DNA of 64,000 bases from Oscillospiraceae bacterium (lineage in GTDB: Bacteria; Bacillota; Clostridia; Oscillospirales; Ruminococcaceae), in the NCBI GenBank assembly GCA_021201235.1, contig JAJQFI010000025.1, positions 62,001 to 126,000 on the forward strand, given 5' to 3'. A model generated the notes under the pieces. That model saw only the letters and a program-made list of their open reading frames with translations. It was not told where the DNA came from and made no database searches. Positions 34,131 to 43,320 of this stretch are shown one piece after another (the stretch's first letter is position 1; each line of letters starts with the position of its first letter). The position numbers and the translations under genes are program-made.

Positions 34131-35696
34131 GTGACATTACCGGTTACGATCCTTTTATGTGTAGTTGCCCTTGCGATTGGTGCCGGCGTTAGCGGAGTTA
34201 TAAGCTATCGCATGGGAATTGAACATAGAAAGAAAATCGCTGAAGCGCAGATTGGTTCTGCCGAAGAAGAAGCGAAAAGAATTGTGGAAGAAGCCGGCAA
34301 GCAGGCTGAATCCTTGAAGAAGGAAAAGCTTGTCGAAGCCAAGGACGAAATCTACAAGAACCGTATGGAAACCGAAAAGGAGCTGAAGGAGCGCCGCTCG
34401 GAAGTTACCAGACAGGAAAGACGCGTTCAGCAGAAGGAAGAAACCCTCGACAAGAAGATAGAAGCTGCCGAGAAGAAGGACGAAAACGTTCAGCGTAAGC
34501 TGAAGCAGGCGGAAGCAAAGCTTGCCGAGGCTGAAAAGGTAAAGGAAAGCCAGCTTGCTGAGCTTGAGAGAATCTCCGGCTTCACGACTGATCAGGCAAA
34601 GGAATATCTCTTGAAGTCGCTCGAGGACGATCTGGTCCACGAGAAGGCAGTCAAGATTGCAAACTACGAATCTCAGGCGAAGGAGGAATGCGAGGCAAAG
34701 GCAAGACAGCTTATTTCTCTGGCTATCTCCAGATGCGCCGCAGACCAGGTTTCCGAGTCCGCAGTTTCTGTTGTCCCGCTTCCGAACGAGGAGATGAAGG
34801 GACGAATCATAGGAAGAGAGGGACGGAATATCCGTGCTCTCGAACAGCTCACCGGCGTCGACCTTATCATCGACGACACACCGGAGGCTATCACCCTGTC
34901 CTGCTTCGACCCTGTCAGAAGGGAAGTTGCAAGGCTGTCGCTTGAAAAACTTATTCAGGATGGCAGAATCCATCCGACAAGGATTGAAGAATGTGTTGAC
35001 AAGGCAAGACGTGAGGTTGAGCAGACCATCAAGTCCGAGGGCGAAAGAGCTGTCCTCGAGACGAATGTACACGGGCTTAACCACGAGCTTGTCAAGCTTA
35101 TCGGAAGACTTCACTACAGAACGAGCTATCGTCAGAACGTTCTGAATCACTCTATAGAGGTTGCACACCTCGCCGGAATGATGGCGAGCGAACTCGGAGT
35201 CGACCCGACACTCGCAAGACGTGCGGGACTTCTCCACGACATAGGCAAGGCGTTGAGCCACAAAATCGAGGGCTCACACGTCCAGATCGGCGTCGATGTC
35301 TGCCGCAAGTATAAGGAGTCTCCCGAGGTTATCCACGCTATCGAGGCTCACCACGGCGACGTTGAGTGCCACTCGGTAATCGCGGCACTTGTTCAGGCGG
35401 CGGACGCTATCTCCGCGACAAGACCGGGAGCAAGAAACGAGAACTTCGAGAACTATATCAAGCGACTCGAGAAGCTTGAGGATATTTGCTCCTCTTATGA
35501 CGGCGTTGAGAAGTCGTTTGCAATTCAGGCGGGCAGAGAAGTGCGGATAATGGTCTATCCCGACAAGGTCGACGACGACCAGATGGTCATCGTGGCGAGG
35601 GAAATCGCTCAAAAGATTGAGCAGGAAATGGACTATCCCGGACAGATTAAGGTAAACATAATCCGAGAATCCCGCGCCGTAGAGTACGCGAAATAG
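34131..35696 (+). CDS. rny: Ribonuclease Y
   Basis: The membrane-anchored endoribonuclease that starts mRNA decay in Firmicutes. The 521 residues have an N-terminal helix ([21 protein letters not shown]), a long coiled coil (about 25-190, rich in [15 protein letters not shown]), a KH domain with [15 protein letters not shown], and an HD domain with [18 protein letters not shown]. The GTG at 34131 sits eight bases after AAAGGAG; the TTG two codons earlier is too close. Confidence 0.96.
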   Translation: MTLPVTILLCVVALAIGAGVSGVISYRMGIEHRKKIAEAQIGSAEEEAKRIVEEAGKQAESLKKEKLVEAKDEIYKNRMETEKELKERRSEVTRQERRVQQKEETLDKKIEAAEKKDENVQRKLKQAEAKLAEAEKVKESQLAELERISGFTTDQAKEYLLKSLEDDLVHEKAVKIANYESQAKEECEAKARQLISLAISRCAADQVSESAVSVVPLPNEEMKGRIIGREGRNIRALEQLTGVDLIIDDTPEAITLSCFDPVRREVARLSLEKLIQDGRIHPTRIEECVDKARREVEQTIKSEGERAVLETNVHGLNHELVKLIGRLHYRTSYRQNVLNHSIEVAHLAGMMASELGVDPTLARRAGLLHDIGKALSHKIEGSHVQIGVDVCRKYKESPEVIHAIEAHHGDVECHSVIAALVQAADAISATRPGARNENFENYIKRLEKLEDICSSYDGVEKSFAIQAGREVRIMVYPDKVDDDQMVIVAREIAQKIEQEMDYPGQIKVNIIRESRAVEYAK

Positions 35697-35725
35697 AAAA
35701 AAGCGGGCTGTGTCCCGCTTTTTTG
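35697..35725 (+). terminator. Terminator after rny
   Basis: AAAAAAGCGGG-CTGTGT-CCCGCTTTTTT, starting right at the stop codon. Confidence 0.88.
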
Positions 35726-35740
35726 TTTGGAGGTAAATTA

Positions 35741-36199
35741 ATGATAAGACCCGCAACCATTTCCGACGCCCCTGCAATCATGTCGCTTCTTAAGCAGGTT
35801 AGAGGGCTTCATCACAATATCCGCCCCGACATTTTCGGGGAGAGGAAGTATACCGAGGAGGAACTCTCAGGGCTCTTTGGCAACGAGAAGTCCCCTATCT
35901 TTGTCTATGAAGAGGACGGCAAAGTCCTCGGGCATCTCTTCTGTTCAATCAAAGATTATACAGGTTCAAATCAGCTCATGCCGATCAAGAGCCTCTACAT
36001 AGACGACTTCTGCGTCGACGAAAACGCCCGTGGCAAAGGCATCGGCACGAAGCTCTATGAGTTCGCAAAGGACTATGCCAAAGAAATCGGCTGTCACAAT
36101 CTCACCCTCTGCGTCTGGGAAGGAAACGACTCCGCCAAGGCGTTTTATGACAAGATGGGGATGGGGACTCAGAGAACTGTCAGAGAAACGATATTGTAA
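35741..36199 (+). CDS. GNAT family N-acetyltransferase
   Basis: A 152-residue acetyl-CoA-dependent acyltransferase. Motif A is IDDFCVDENARGKGIGTKLYEFA (the R/Q-x-x-G-x-G/A acetyl-CoA loop), followed by NLTLCVWEGNDSAKAFYDKMGM, the motif B region with the conserved Asn and Tyr. The ATG at 35741 follows GGAGG. The acceptor is unknown. Confidence 0.9.
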   Translation: MIRPATISDAPAIMSLLKQVRGLHHNIRPDIFGERKYTEEELSGLFGNEKSPIFVYEEDGKVLGHLFCSIKDYTGSNQLMPIKSLYIDDFCVDENARGKGIGTKLYEFAKDYAKEIGCHNLTLCVWEGNDSAKAFYDKMGMGTQRTVRETIL

Positions 36200-36235
36200 A
36201 CCCTTTTGTAATTTCAAAGAAAGGACGGCGACACA

Positions 36236-37099
36236 ATGAAAGACTTCTTCACAAGCACCAAGTTCAAGGTCATACTTTGTATTGCCGCCTTGATGATTGG
36301 GATTATGATTTATGCGGCGGTGGCGTCGGGGAGCGCGATAAGCTCGGCGTTCGGGACGATTCTTGAGCCGTTCCAGTCGGCTTCGCAGAGCATCTCGACG
36401 TGGGTCACCACCCGAATTGACATGTTTGTCAACGCCGGGAAGTATTACGAAGAAAATCAGCAGTTAAAAGAAGAGATTGCCCGCCTGACGGGCGAGATGG
36501 CGGACTATGAAACCGTCATGCAGGAGAACGAACAGCTCCGCGAGATGGTCAGCCTCGCCGAATCGTCGGAGGGGATGGAGTTCTCCGAGCCCTGCAAGGT
36601 CATCGGTCGTACCGCCAACGACGTCTACGGCTCGTTCTTCATCGACAAGGGCTCGAAGGACGGAATCGAGTATTACGACCCCGTCGTGACGGCGAACGGC
36701 TTGGTCGGCTTCGTCACCGAGGTTGAGTATACCTACTCGAAGGTCACGACAATCCTCTCGAGCGACGTCTCAATCGGAATCTATTGCGTTGAGACGGGCG
36801 AAACGGGCGTCACCGAGGGGAGCTATACCCTCGGGCTTAACGGCAAGCTCAGGATGATTTATATCCCCCTCGACTGCGAGATGGAAGCGGGCGACATCGT
36901 CGTCACCTCCGGCTACTCAGGGCTCGTCCCGAACGGGCTCATCGTCGGCACCGTCGGCGACACCGAAATCACGGCGAGCGGGCTTTCGAGGACGGCTGTC
37001 ATCACCCCGACCGTCAACCCGGATGAGCTGACGAGCGTCTATGTCATTGTTGACTTTGAAGGAAAGGGGAGCGGCTACGAAGATGAAACTTCAAACTAA
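36236..37099 (+). CDS. mreC: Rod shape-determining protein MreC
   Basis: A 287-residue scaffold of the elongation machinery with one N-terminal helix (VILCIAALMIGIMIYAAVASG), a coiled coil (about 65-105, ENQQLKEEIARLTGEM) and the double beta-barrel domain (ANDVYGSFFIDKGSKDGIEYYDPVVTANGLVGFV and MEAGDIVVTSGYSGLVPNGLIVG). mreD follows with overlap. No mreB or minCDE is adjacent. Confidence 0.93.
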   Translation: MKDFFTSTKFKVILCIAALMIGIMIYAAVASGSAISSAFGTILEPFQSASQSISTWVTTRIDMFVNAGKYYEENQQLKEEIARLTGEMADYETVMQENEQLREMVSLAESSEGMEFSEPCKVIGRTANDVYGSFFIDKGSKDGIEYYDPVVTANGLVGFVTEVEYTYSKVTTILSSDVSIGIYCVETGETGVTEGSYTLGLNGKLRMIYIPLDCEMEAGDIVVTSGYSGLVPNGLIVGTVGDTEITASGLSRTAVITPTVNPDELTSVYVIVDFEGKGSGYEDETSN

Positions 37100-37661
37100 A
37101 CCGAACCGCGAAGGGCTCTCCCAGAATATAAGAACGGTCCTGAAATGGGTATTTTACGTTCTCATGCTGATATTTTTCTATTGCGTGATGGTCTCGGGGA
37201 GCGGCAACGGCGCGAAAGCTCTGATGCTCATCCCCTTCTCGACCGCGATTGCCTGCTATGAGGGCGAAATCCCCTCGGCGGTTATCGGCGCGATTTCGGG
37301 GATTCTCATCGACATGGCGACGGGGCAGCTGATCGGCTTCACGGGGGTTTACTTATGCCTCTTTTGCGGAATCATCAGCGGCATGTTCCGCCAGTTCCTC
37401 CGGAAAAAGATCGTGAACTACTTCGCCCTGACCGTCGCGACCTGCCTCGTGTACCTCTATGTCGACTACTACTTCTTCTATGTGATATGGGACTACGAGG
37501 GCTATCGGGAGGTGCTGAAAGCACGGCTCATCCCGAGCCACCTGAAGACAATAGTCTTCTCCCCGCTTTGCTACCTTATGTGCCTCGCGGCGGAAAAGCT
37601 GTCGACGGTGAAGCGAAAGCTTGAGCTCGAGGAGAAGAGCGAGATGGTGGACAGGGTTTAA
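37083..37661 (+). CDS. mreD: Rod shape-determining protein MreD
   Basis: A 192-residue membrane protein with five or six helices. AVIGAISGILIDMATGQLIGFTGVYLCLFCGIISG is typical of MreD. The ATG at 37083 lies inside the end of mreC behind AAGGGGAG, giving a 17-base overlap; the frame is open further upstream inside mreC but without a site. It acts with MreC in the elongasome. Confidence 0.88.
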   Translation: MKLQTKPNREGLSQNIRTVLKWVFYVLMLIFFYCVMVSGSGNGAKALMLIPFSTAIACYEGEIPSAVIGAISGILIDMATGQLIGFTGVYLCLFCGIISGMFRQFLRKKIVNYFALTVATCLVYLYVDYYFFYVIWDYEGYREVLKARLIPSHLKTIVFSPLCYLMCLAAEKLSTVKRKLELEEKSEMVDRV

Positions 37662-37697
37662 AAAAATAAGGGCGGAAAAATCCGCCCATACGAAAAC

Positions 37698-37728
37698 GCC
37701 TCCCTTTTGCGGGAGGCATCTGTTTTTT
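37698..37728. terminator. Terminator between mreD and the lipoprotein gene
   Basis: GCCTCCC-TTTTGC-GGGAGGC then ATCTGTTTTTT. A second hairpin GGGCGG-AAAAAT-CCGCCC just upstream (37669-37686) may help. Confidence 0.82.
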
Positions 37729-39169
37729 ATTCATTCAAACTATACGGGTCATACGATGCGATTGTATCGTTGAGCTGATCGACATAATAGTCAATCTGCT
37801 CGGAGTAGGTCTCCTTCATCTGAGCCCATGTGGTCGGGTCCTCAGCTTCGCCGAAGCCTTCGAGGGCGGAAACGACGTTGTTGAGCTTGTCGCCCAAGCC
37901 TTCGTAGTAGGAAACGATAACCTTCGAGCCGTTGTTCGCGAGGTCATAGCACTCGTCCCACATGTCGAGCATGTCCTGAGTCCAGAGGTATGTATTCTCC
38001 AACTGCTGACGGTCGATATTGACGACTGTCGGGTCAAGAACCTTGAATCTCATGCAGGAGGCAAGAAGTGCGACTCCCTCGGGATTCTGAGCGCCCTGAA
38101 CGAGAGCGTATGCCGACGGAGTTGTTTCGGCGTAGTAAACGCCGTCGCCGTCATCGTCTCTCGGAAGCGGAACGAACATCAATTCATCCAGATCTCCCCA
38201 GACGGAGCTTATCGAGTCGACGGGACCGGTGAACATGTAGGTGCCGCCGATATAGAAGAGGCAGAGTCCTTCCTTCATACCGCCGCCATCAACGCTGTTT
38301 CTTATCGACCAGCCGTTGTTCCAGACGGGATACTGGCAGTCGTTCTTGGCAAGGTCATACATAAGGTTTGCCGCACGCTCGATTGCCGGCGCGTCGATGT
38401 TCGATTCAAATTCCATCGTTTCGGTGTTGTAAACGACAATGAGCTCGCCGCAGGAGCGCATAATCGCTTCGCCATAGCCCCAGCCGTCAAGAGCATATCT
38501 GTCCTCGTCGGCGTCGGTGAAGTCGGTGCACATGTCATAGAAGACGTCCCACGTCCACTCGTCGTTATAGTAGAGCTCGGCGGGGTCGTCATAGCCGTAT
38601 TCGGAAACAACGCGTCTGTTATAGGCGCAGACATTGCCGAAGGTGACGTCGTAAATCATGGTGTAGTGCAGACCCTTGATCGTATAGTAGCTGTCGGCAT
38701 AGTCCTTCACGTCTGCCCACAGCGGGTCGCTGTAGTCGATATAGTCGTCGACCGGCATAAATACGCCCTTCATGCACATCATCGGGAAGATTCCGTCGTG
38801 CCCGGGATAAAAGTCGGGCGAGTTGGATGCGAGGACATAGTTAGCAATCTCGTCAAAACGGGTGTCCCAGGTGACCTCAATCCATTCGACGGTGCAACCG
38901 TACTTCTCCTGGAAGGTCCAGTAGCCCGAGTTGATGATTTCGTCCTCCGAGTAGTTCTGGATGTCGTCGTACCAAGCGCACCACTTGACTGTTGTGCCTG
39001 CGACAGAGGTCTCCGAAACGTCGGGGAGATAAATTCCCGCCGCATTGAGGATTGCCTCGGCGTCCTGTGTTGCGAATGTGAGCTGTACAACCTCTCTCGA
39101 GGAGCTTCCACAGCCGACAAGCGCGACAATCATTATTCCCGCCAGCAGAAGTGCGAATATTTTCTTCAT
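37727..39169 (-). CDS. Solitary extracellular solute-binding lipoprotein, copy A
   Basis: A 480-residue lipoprotein: signal peptide with lipobox IVALVGCGSS, then a family 1-type (sugar/polyol) solute-binding fold (GYWTFQEKYGCTVEWIEVTWDTRFDEIANYVLASNSPDFYPG-type ligand cleft, AYNRRVVSEYGYDDPAELYYNDEWTWDVFYDMC, MKEGLCLFYIGGTYMF). Aromatic residues (YNDEWTWD) suit sugar stacking. There is no permease or ATPase beside it. It is clearly paralogous to the lipoprotein at 51990-53456, with the first 30 mature residues nearly identical. The ligand is unknown. Confidence 0.82.
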   Translation of the reverse strand: MKKIFALLLAGIMIVALVGCGSSSREVVQLTFATQDAEAILNAAGIYLPDVSETSVAGTTVKWCAWYDDIQNYSEDEIINSGYWTFQEKYGCTVEWIEVTWDTRFDEIANYVLASNSPDFYPGHDGIFPMMCMKGVFMPVDDYIDYSDPLWADVKDYADSYYTIKGLHYTMIYDVTFGNVCAYNRRVVSEYGYDDPAELYYNDEWTWDVFYDMCTDFTDADEDRYALDGWGYGEAIMRSCGELIVVYNTETMEFESNIDAPAIERAANLMYDLAKNDCQYPVWNNGWSIRNSVDGGGMKEGLCLFYIGGTYMFTGPVDSISSVWGDLDELMFVPLPRDDDGDGVYYAETTPSAYALVQGAQNPEGVALLASCMRFKVLDPTVVNIDRQQLENTYLWTQDMLDMWDECYDLANNGSKVIVSYYEGLGDKLNNVVSALEGFGEAEDPTTWAQMKETYSEQIDYYVDQLNDTIASYDPYSLNE

Positions 39170-39201
39170 TAAAATACCCCCTATCAGGATTTGTTCTTTT
39201 C

Positions 39202-39230
39202 ATTATACCGTATTTCAGGGATAATTTCAA
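39202..39230 (-). promoter_or_regulatory. Promoter of solute-binding lipoprotein copy A
   Basis: On the minus strand TTGAAA and TATAAT with a 17-base spacer. Copy B at 51929 uses the same two boxes and spacing. Confidence 0.68.
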
Positions 39231-39256
39231 GAGGAAATTCCGCATCATAACGGCTC

Positions 39257-39285
39257 TTGACAACTTGTCCCGATAGCGTTATAAT
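39257..39285 (+). promoter_or_regulatory. mscS promoter
   Basis: TTGACA and TATAAT with a 17-base spacer, 55 bases before the start codon. Confidence 0.75.
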
Positions 39286-39340
39286 GTCTTTCGTACACAA
39301 ATCAACATATGTGGCTTATTTTCAACAGGAGGTACAAATA

Positions 39341-40150
39341 ATGTTGGAAACAATTCAGAACATTCTGGGATTCGGCGTCGGAGAGTTCACGCTCGGCGGA
39401 ATCCTCAATGCAATCATAATTCTGGTCATCTGCGTCCTCGTAATGAGAATTCTCAACAGTCTCATCGGGAAGATGCTCGACAAATCGACAAAAATCGACA
39501 AGACCATCTGCGGCTTCATCAAAACTGCGGCGAGAATTCTCTTGTGGGCTCTTGCGATAATCATCGTCTGCGACAGCTTGGGAATCTCCACAACCTCGCT
39601 TGTAGCACTCTTGAGCGTCGTAACCCTGGCTCTTTCCCTCTCGGTTCAGAACATCATGTCGAACCTCTTCTCGGGAATCACCCTTCTCATTACCAAGCCT
39701 TTCGGCGTCGGCGACTATGTCGACATCTCCGGCAAGGCGGGCACCGTCAAGAGCGTCGGTCTCTTCTATACCGTCCTCGACACCGTCGACAACACCGTCG
39801 TCAGCATCCCGAATGCAGACGCAACCGCCGCTTCCGTCATAAACTACAGCCGTGAGCCGAAACGTAGAGTCGACCTCAAGGTCTGCGCTTCCTATGACTC
39901 CGCAACCGAGGACGTCAAGGCAGCAGTTCTTGACGCCATCAATCAGAACCCGAAGATTCTGAGTGACCCCGAGCCGTTCGTAAAAATCAGCGGCTACAAC
40001 GCCTCGGACATCGAATACACCGTCCGTGTCTGGTGTAGCGGCGCCGATTATTGGGACGTCTACTTCAACCTGCACGAAAAGGTCCGCGAGGCCTTCGCCG
40101 AGCACGGCGTCCAGATGGCTTATAATCAGATTGATGTGCATATGAAATAA
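39341..40150 (+). CDS. Small-conductance mechanosensitive channel, MscS family
   Basis: A 269-residue channel that opens on membrane tension. Three N-terminal helices; the pore helix region is TSLVALLSVVTLALSLSVQNIMSNLFSGITLLITKPFGVGDYV, ending in the beta-domain entry typical of MscS. The cytoplasmic vestibule follows (GTVKSVGLFYTVLDTVDNTVVSIPNA). The ATG at 39341 follows AGGAGG. Confidence 0.93.
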   Translation: MLETIQNILGFGVGEFTLGGILNAIIILVICVLVMRILNSLIGKMLDKSTKIDKTICGFIKTAARILLWALAIIIVCDSLGISTTSLVALLSVVTLALSLSVQNIMSNLFSGITLLITKPFGVGDYVDISGKAGTVKSVGLFYTVLDTVDNTVVSIPNADATAASVINYSREPKRRVDLKVCASYDSATEDVKAAVLDAINQNPKILSDPEPFVKISGYNASDIEYTVRVWCSGADYWDVYFNLHEKVREAFAEHGVQMAYNQIDVHMK

Positions 40151-40283
40151 CCCCTCCACCACCGACTTTGTCGGCGGTCCCCCTCCCCTTTCAGGGGAGG
40201 CTTTTTTTGCTCTCGTGAAAGTTTGTGCGGGATACAAAAAGGCTCCCCTGAAAGGGGAGCTGGCGCCAAAGGCGACTGAGGGG
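40151..40283. repeat. Two inverted copies of a CCCCTC...GAGGGG intergenic element
   Basis: Between the converging mscS and aminotransferase genes. The left half holds CTCCCCTTTCAGGGGAGGC then TTTTTTT; the right half holds the reverse order, AAAAAGGCTCCCCTGAAAGG. Outer ends are CCCCTC and GAGGGG, and inner motifs CCGACTTTGTCGG and GGCGCCAAAGGCGAC correspond. Each half reads as a terminator for one gene. I recall similar sequences in other Clostridia, but could not check. Confidence 0.75.
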
Positions 40284-40284
40284 T

Positions 40285-41556
40285 TTACAATAACTTCTCC
40301 GCCGCCGCGACCTTTGCCGCAACCACGAAAATCTCCATCGCCTTCTGAAGCTCGTCAAGCGACGGGTAGGACGGGGCGATTCTTATATTTGTGTCCTTCG
40401 GGTCGACTCCGTAGGGGAAGGATGCGCCCGCACCGGTCAGGGTGACGCCGGCGTCCTTGCAGAGGCTGACGATGCGCTTTGCGGTTCCCTCGGGACCGTC
40501 GAACGAGACGAAGTAGCCGCCCTTCGGGTTGCTCCACTTGCCGATTCCGAGGGGCGCAAGCTCACCTTCAAGAGTCTCGACAACGAGGTCGAACTTCGGC
40601 TTGAGGATAGCTCTGTGCTTCTTCATGTGCTCCATAATTCCGTCGTAATCTTTAAAGAATTTGGCGTGCCTAAGCTGATTCAGCTTGTCATAGCCGATAA
40701 TCTGGTAGGACATCTGCTTGCGCATGAATTCCATATTTTCCTCGCTTCCGCCGACTGCGGCGATTCCTCCGCCGGGGAAGGAAATCTTCGAGGTCGAGGC
40801 GAAAATGAGGGGCATGTCAGGCTTGCCGGTCTTCTTGCACTCCTCAAGGATGTTGAGAATTTCGGCGTGCTCGTCGGTCAGGTCGTGGACGCAATAGGCG
40901 TCGTCCCAGTAGATTCTGAAATCGGGAGCCTTGGGCTTGAGGTTCGCAAAGCATCTTACGACCTCGTCGGAATAGACGACACCCGTCGGGTTAGCATACC
41001 TCGGGACGCACCAGATGCCCTTGATGTCCTCGTCCTCCGAAACAAGCTTCTCGACCATGTCCATGTCGGGACCGTCTTCGAGCATCGGGACGGTTATCAT
41101 CTCCATGCCGAAAGCCTCGCAGATGGCAAAGTGCCTGTCATATCCGGGAGCCGGGCAGAGCCACTTGACTCTTTCTCTGCGGCACCACGGCTCGGGGCTT
41201 CCCTTGACGCCGAGGAGCATTGCACGGGCGAGTGTATCATACATTAATTGCAGGCTCGAATTTCCGCCGATTATAATCTCATGTCGTCCGACACCCATCA
41301 TCGGCATCATGAGGCGCTTTGCCTCATAGATTCCGTCGAGGACGCCGTAGTTGCGGCAGTCGACGCCGGTCTCGGAGATATGGTCGCCGTCGAGGCAGTG
41401 GGTGAGCATTTCGTTCGAGAGATCCAACTGCTCGGGCGAGGGCTTGCCTCTTGACATATCGAGCTTCAAGCCGAGGGCTTTATACTCCTCGAGCTTGGCG
41501 GATTGTTCTTTATAAAATTTTTCGACATCGGTCTTTGAAAATTCGGCTAACTTCAT
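40285..41556 (-). CDS. Aminotransferase class I/II (aspartate aminotransferase, type 1c-like)
   Basis: A 423-residue PLP enzyme. The N-terminus LKLDMSRGKPSPEQLDLSNEML and GNSSLQLMYDTLARAM, the CVPRYANPTGVVYSDE block (the Asn of the NPTG loop), YWDDAYCVHDL (PLP-binding Asp-Tyr) and FASTSKISFPGGGIAAVGGS (Schiff-base Lys) are all present, with the late NIRIAPS arginine for the substrate carboxylate. The pattern fits the Asp_aminotransf family, which is distinct from classic AspC. The likely reaction is aspartate + 2-oxoglutarate. Confidence 0.87.
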   Translation of the reverse strand: MKLAEFSKTDVEKFYKEQSAKLEEYKALGLKLDMSRGKPSPEQLDLSNEMLTHCLDGDHISETGVDCRNYGVLDGIYEAKRLMMPMMGVGRHEIIIGGNSSLQLMYDTLARAMLLGVKGSPEPWCRRERVKWLCPAPGYDRHFAICEAFGMEMITVPMLEDGPDMDMVEKLVSEDEDIKGIWCVPRYANPTGVVYSDEVVRCFANLKPKAPDFRIYWDDAYCVHDLTDEHAEILNILEECKKTGKPDMPLIFASTSKISFPGGGIAAVGGSEENMEFMRKQMSYQIIGYDKLNQLRHAKFFKDYDGIMEHMKKHRAILKPKFDLVVETLEGELAPLGIGKWSNPKGGYFVSFDGPEGTAKRIVSLCKDAGVTLTGAGASFPYGVDPKDTNIRIAPSYPSLDELQKAMEIFVVAAKVAAAEKLL

Positions 41557-41734
41557 GTTTCAGTCCTCCGTAAAATAATACTCCCATAATTATATGCCCA
41601 TAAAAGCAAAATTGCAAGTTCTTTTGATTCGAACTTGCAAAATTACTCCCTTATGCACGAAAATCCGGGCATTTTCGAGGACTTTATAAAACATTTTGAC
41701 AGGACAAATTGCAATGCCGCCCTGCAAGGGCACT

Positions 41735-43303
41735 TTACTTTATTACTACTTCCCCATTTCCGCTCGCTACTAACTTCGTCCTATAAAACTCCGCTGAAGC
41801 TCTCTCAAAATATAGCGTGTCCATCGAGCCTGCCGTCTCGTAGCTCGAGTGCATGGCAAGTTGCGGGAGCCCTATATCTACCGTGCTTACAGAAAGCTGA
41901 CTTGTGGAAAGATTGCCGAGGGTCGAGCCGCCCATAAGGTCGCTTCTGTTCGAGAAGGTCTGCGTCGGGACACCCGAGGCTTTGCAGACGCGCTTGAAGA
42001 CCGCTTCGCTCATGCCGTCGGTGGCATAGGCTTCGTTGCCGTTATATTTGATGACGATGCCCTGGTTCATGAAGGGGCGGTGCGTCGGGTCGGCATATTC
42101 GGGGTGATTCGGGTGGACGGCGTGGGCGTTGTCCGCTGAGATTACGAAGCTTGACGGGAGCATTTCGTTCAGATCCTGCCCGAGGCTCTGGGCGATTCTC
42201 TCGCAGACCGTTCTTAAGAAGTTCGAGCGGGCACCCTGCTTGGTGCCGCTTCCGACCTCTTCGTTGTCGAAGACGCTGAGCATCGAAATCGTGTCGGGGT
42301 TCTCCCCCATCAGAAAGCCCTGCATCGAGGCATAGGCACACTGGAGGTCGTCAAGCTGTGGGCTCGAGACATACTCCCCGTCGCTCCCCCAGACGGTGCC
42401 CTTGGTGCGGTTATAAAGGAACAGGTCGCTCCCAATGATGCTCTTTTCCTTGACGCCTGCGCTCTCGGCAATCAGCTTCCCGAGCTCGCCCTTCGCGCTG
42501 AGGCTCCCCATAAGCGGAACCATGTCGGTTGCGGGATTAAATGTAAATCCGTCGTTAATCTTTCTCTGCATGTGAATCGCGACGTTCGGGATGATCAAGA
42601 GGTCTTTGTCGATCGAGACGAGCTTGGTCTTGAGGCTGTTCCCCTCAGAGACGATGACGCGCCCGGCGACCGAGAGCGGTCTGTCCATCCATGTGGACAT
42701 AATCATGCCGCCGTACTTTTCGGTGTTGAGGCGGATGTAGTGCCCCAAGGTCTCCATCTCGGCGTTCGGCTTGATTTTGAAGGTCGGGCTGTCGCAGTGG
42801 GAGCTTATGATGTTGAAGCTCGTCGGGTTATCGCATCCTATTTTGAAAGCCGCGACTGTGGAAAGATTTCTTACGACGAAATACTTCCCGCCTTTTTCAA
42901 GATTCCACTTTTCGCCCTCAAGGAGCTCGGTAAAGCCCTCGTTCGAGAGCCTGCGGGTGATGTTCGCAATCGCGTGATACCTTGACGGGCTTGTGCCGAT
43001 GAAGTCAAGGAGCTTGCGGGCGGAGGTCTGGTGGTCGGTCATGCCGACAATGGTCTCGCTGTAGCCCGACTGCGACGAGCTGTCGGAGGACGAACCCATC
43101 ACGTCGGTGAGCCCGAGGACATACTCGGTCGAGACGTTATAGAGCCTTGAGAGCTTCTGGATGGCTTCGGGGCTCGGCTCCGAGTCTCCCCTTTCATAGC
43201 GCGACAGCGACTTGTTACCGATTCCGGTGGCTTCTGCCGCCTGAATCTGCGAAAGTCCCGTCTTTTTCCTTGCCGCCTTCAGGCGGTCTCCGAGTGTCAA
43301 CAT
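41735..43303 (-). CDS. Xre helix-turn-helix fused to an M18 aminopeptidase
   Basis: One 522-residue frame starting behind GGAGGG. Residues 8-62 are an Xre domain (LKAARKKTGLSQIQAAEATGIGNKSLSRYERGDSEPSPEAIQKLSRLY). A Ser-rich linker (about 69-86) joins it to a complete M18 peptidase: SARKLLDFIGTSPSRYHA, SSHCDSPTFKIKPN (HxD metal ligands), SVFDNEEVGSGTKQGARS (Glu-Glu), DNAHAVHPNHPEY, NRSDLMGGSTLGN and the final HSSYETAG. M18 enzymes are cytoplasmic dodecamers that trim acidic or neutral N-terminal residues. There is no ribosome site before the peptidase part, so the fusion looks real. The HTH may tether it to DNA or be a peptide-sensing regulator. Confidence 0.88.
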   Translation of the reverse strand: MLTLGDRLKAARKKTGLSQIQAAEATGIGNKSLSRYERGDSEPSPEAIQKLSRLYNVSTEYVLGLTDVMGSSSDSSSQSGYSETIVGMTDHQTSARKLLDFIGTSPSRYHAIANITRRLSNEGFTELLEGEKWNLEKGGKYFVVRNLSTVAAFKIGCDNPTSFNIISSHCDSPTFKIKPNAEMETLGHYIRLNTEKYGGMIMSTWMDRPLSVAGRVIVSEGNSLKTKLVSIDKDLLIIPNVAIHMQRKINDGFTFNPATDMVPLMGSLSAKGELGKLIAESAGVKEKSIIGSDLFLYNRTKGTVWGSDGEYVSSPQLDDLQCAYASMQGFLMGENPDTISMLSVFDNEEVGSGTKQGARSNFLRTVCERIAQSLGQDLNEMLPSSFVISADNAHAVHPNHPEYADPTHRPFMNQGIVIKYNGNEAYATDGMSEAVFKRVCKASGVPTQTFSNRSDLMGGSTLGNLSTSQLSVSTVDIGLPQLAMHSSYETAGSMDTLYFERASAEFYRTKLVASGNGEVVIK

Positions 43304-43320
43304 GATAATCCCTCCGAATT

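Noticed and set aside
43040-43050. Separate start of the M18 peptidase at MTDHQTSA, making two genes
   Set aside because: No Shine-Dalgarno sequence in front of that ATG and no stop codon between the domains.
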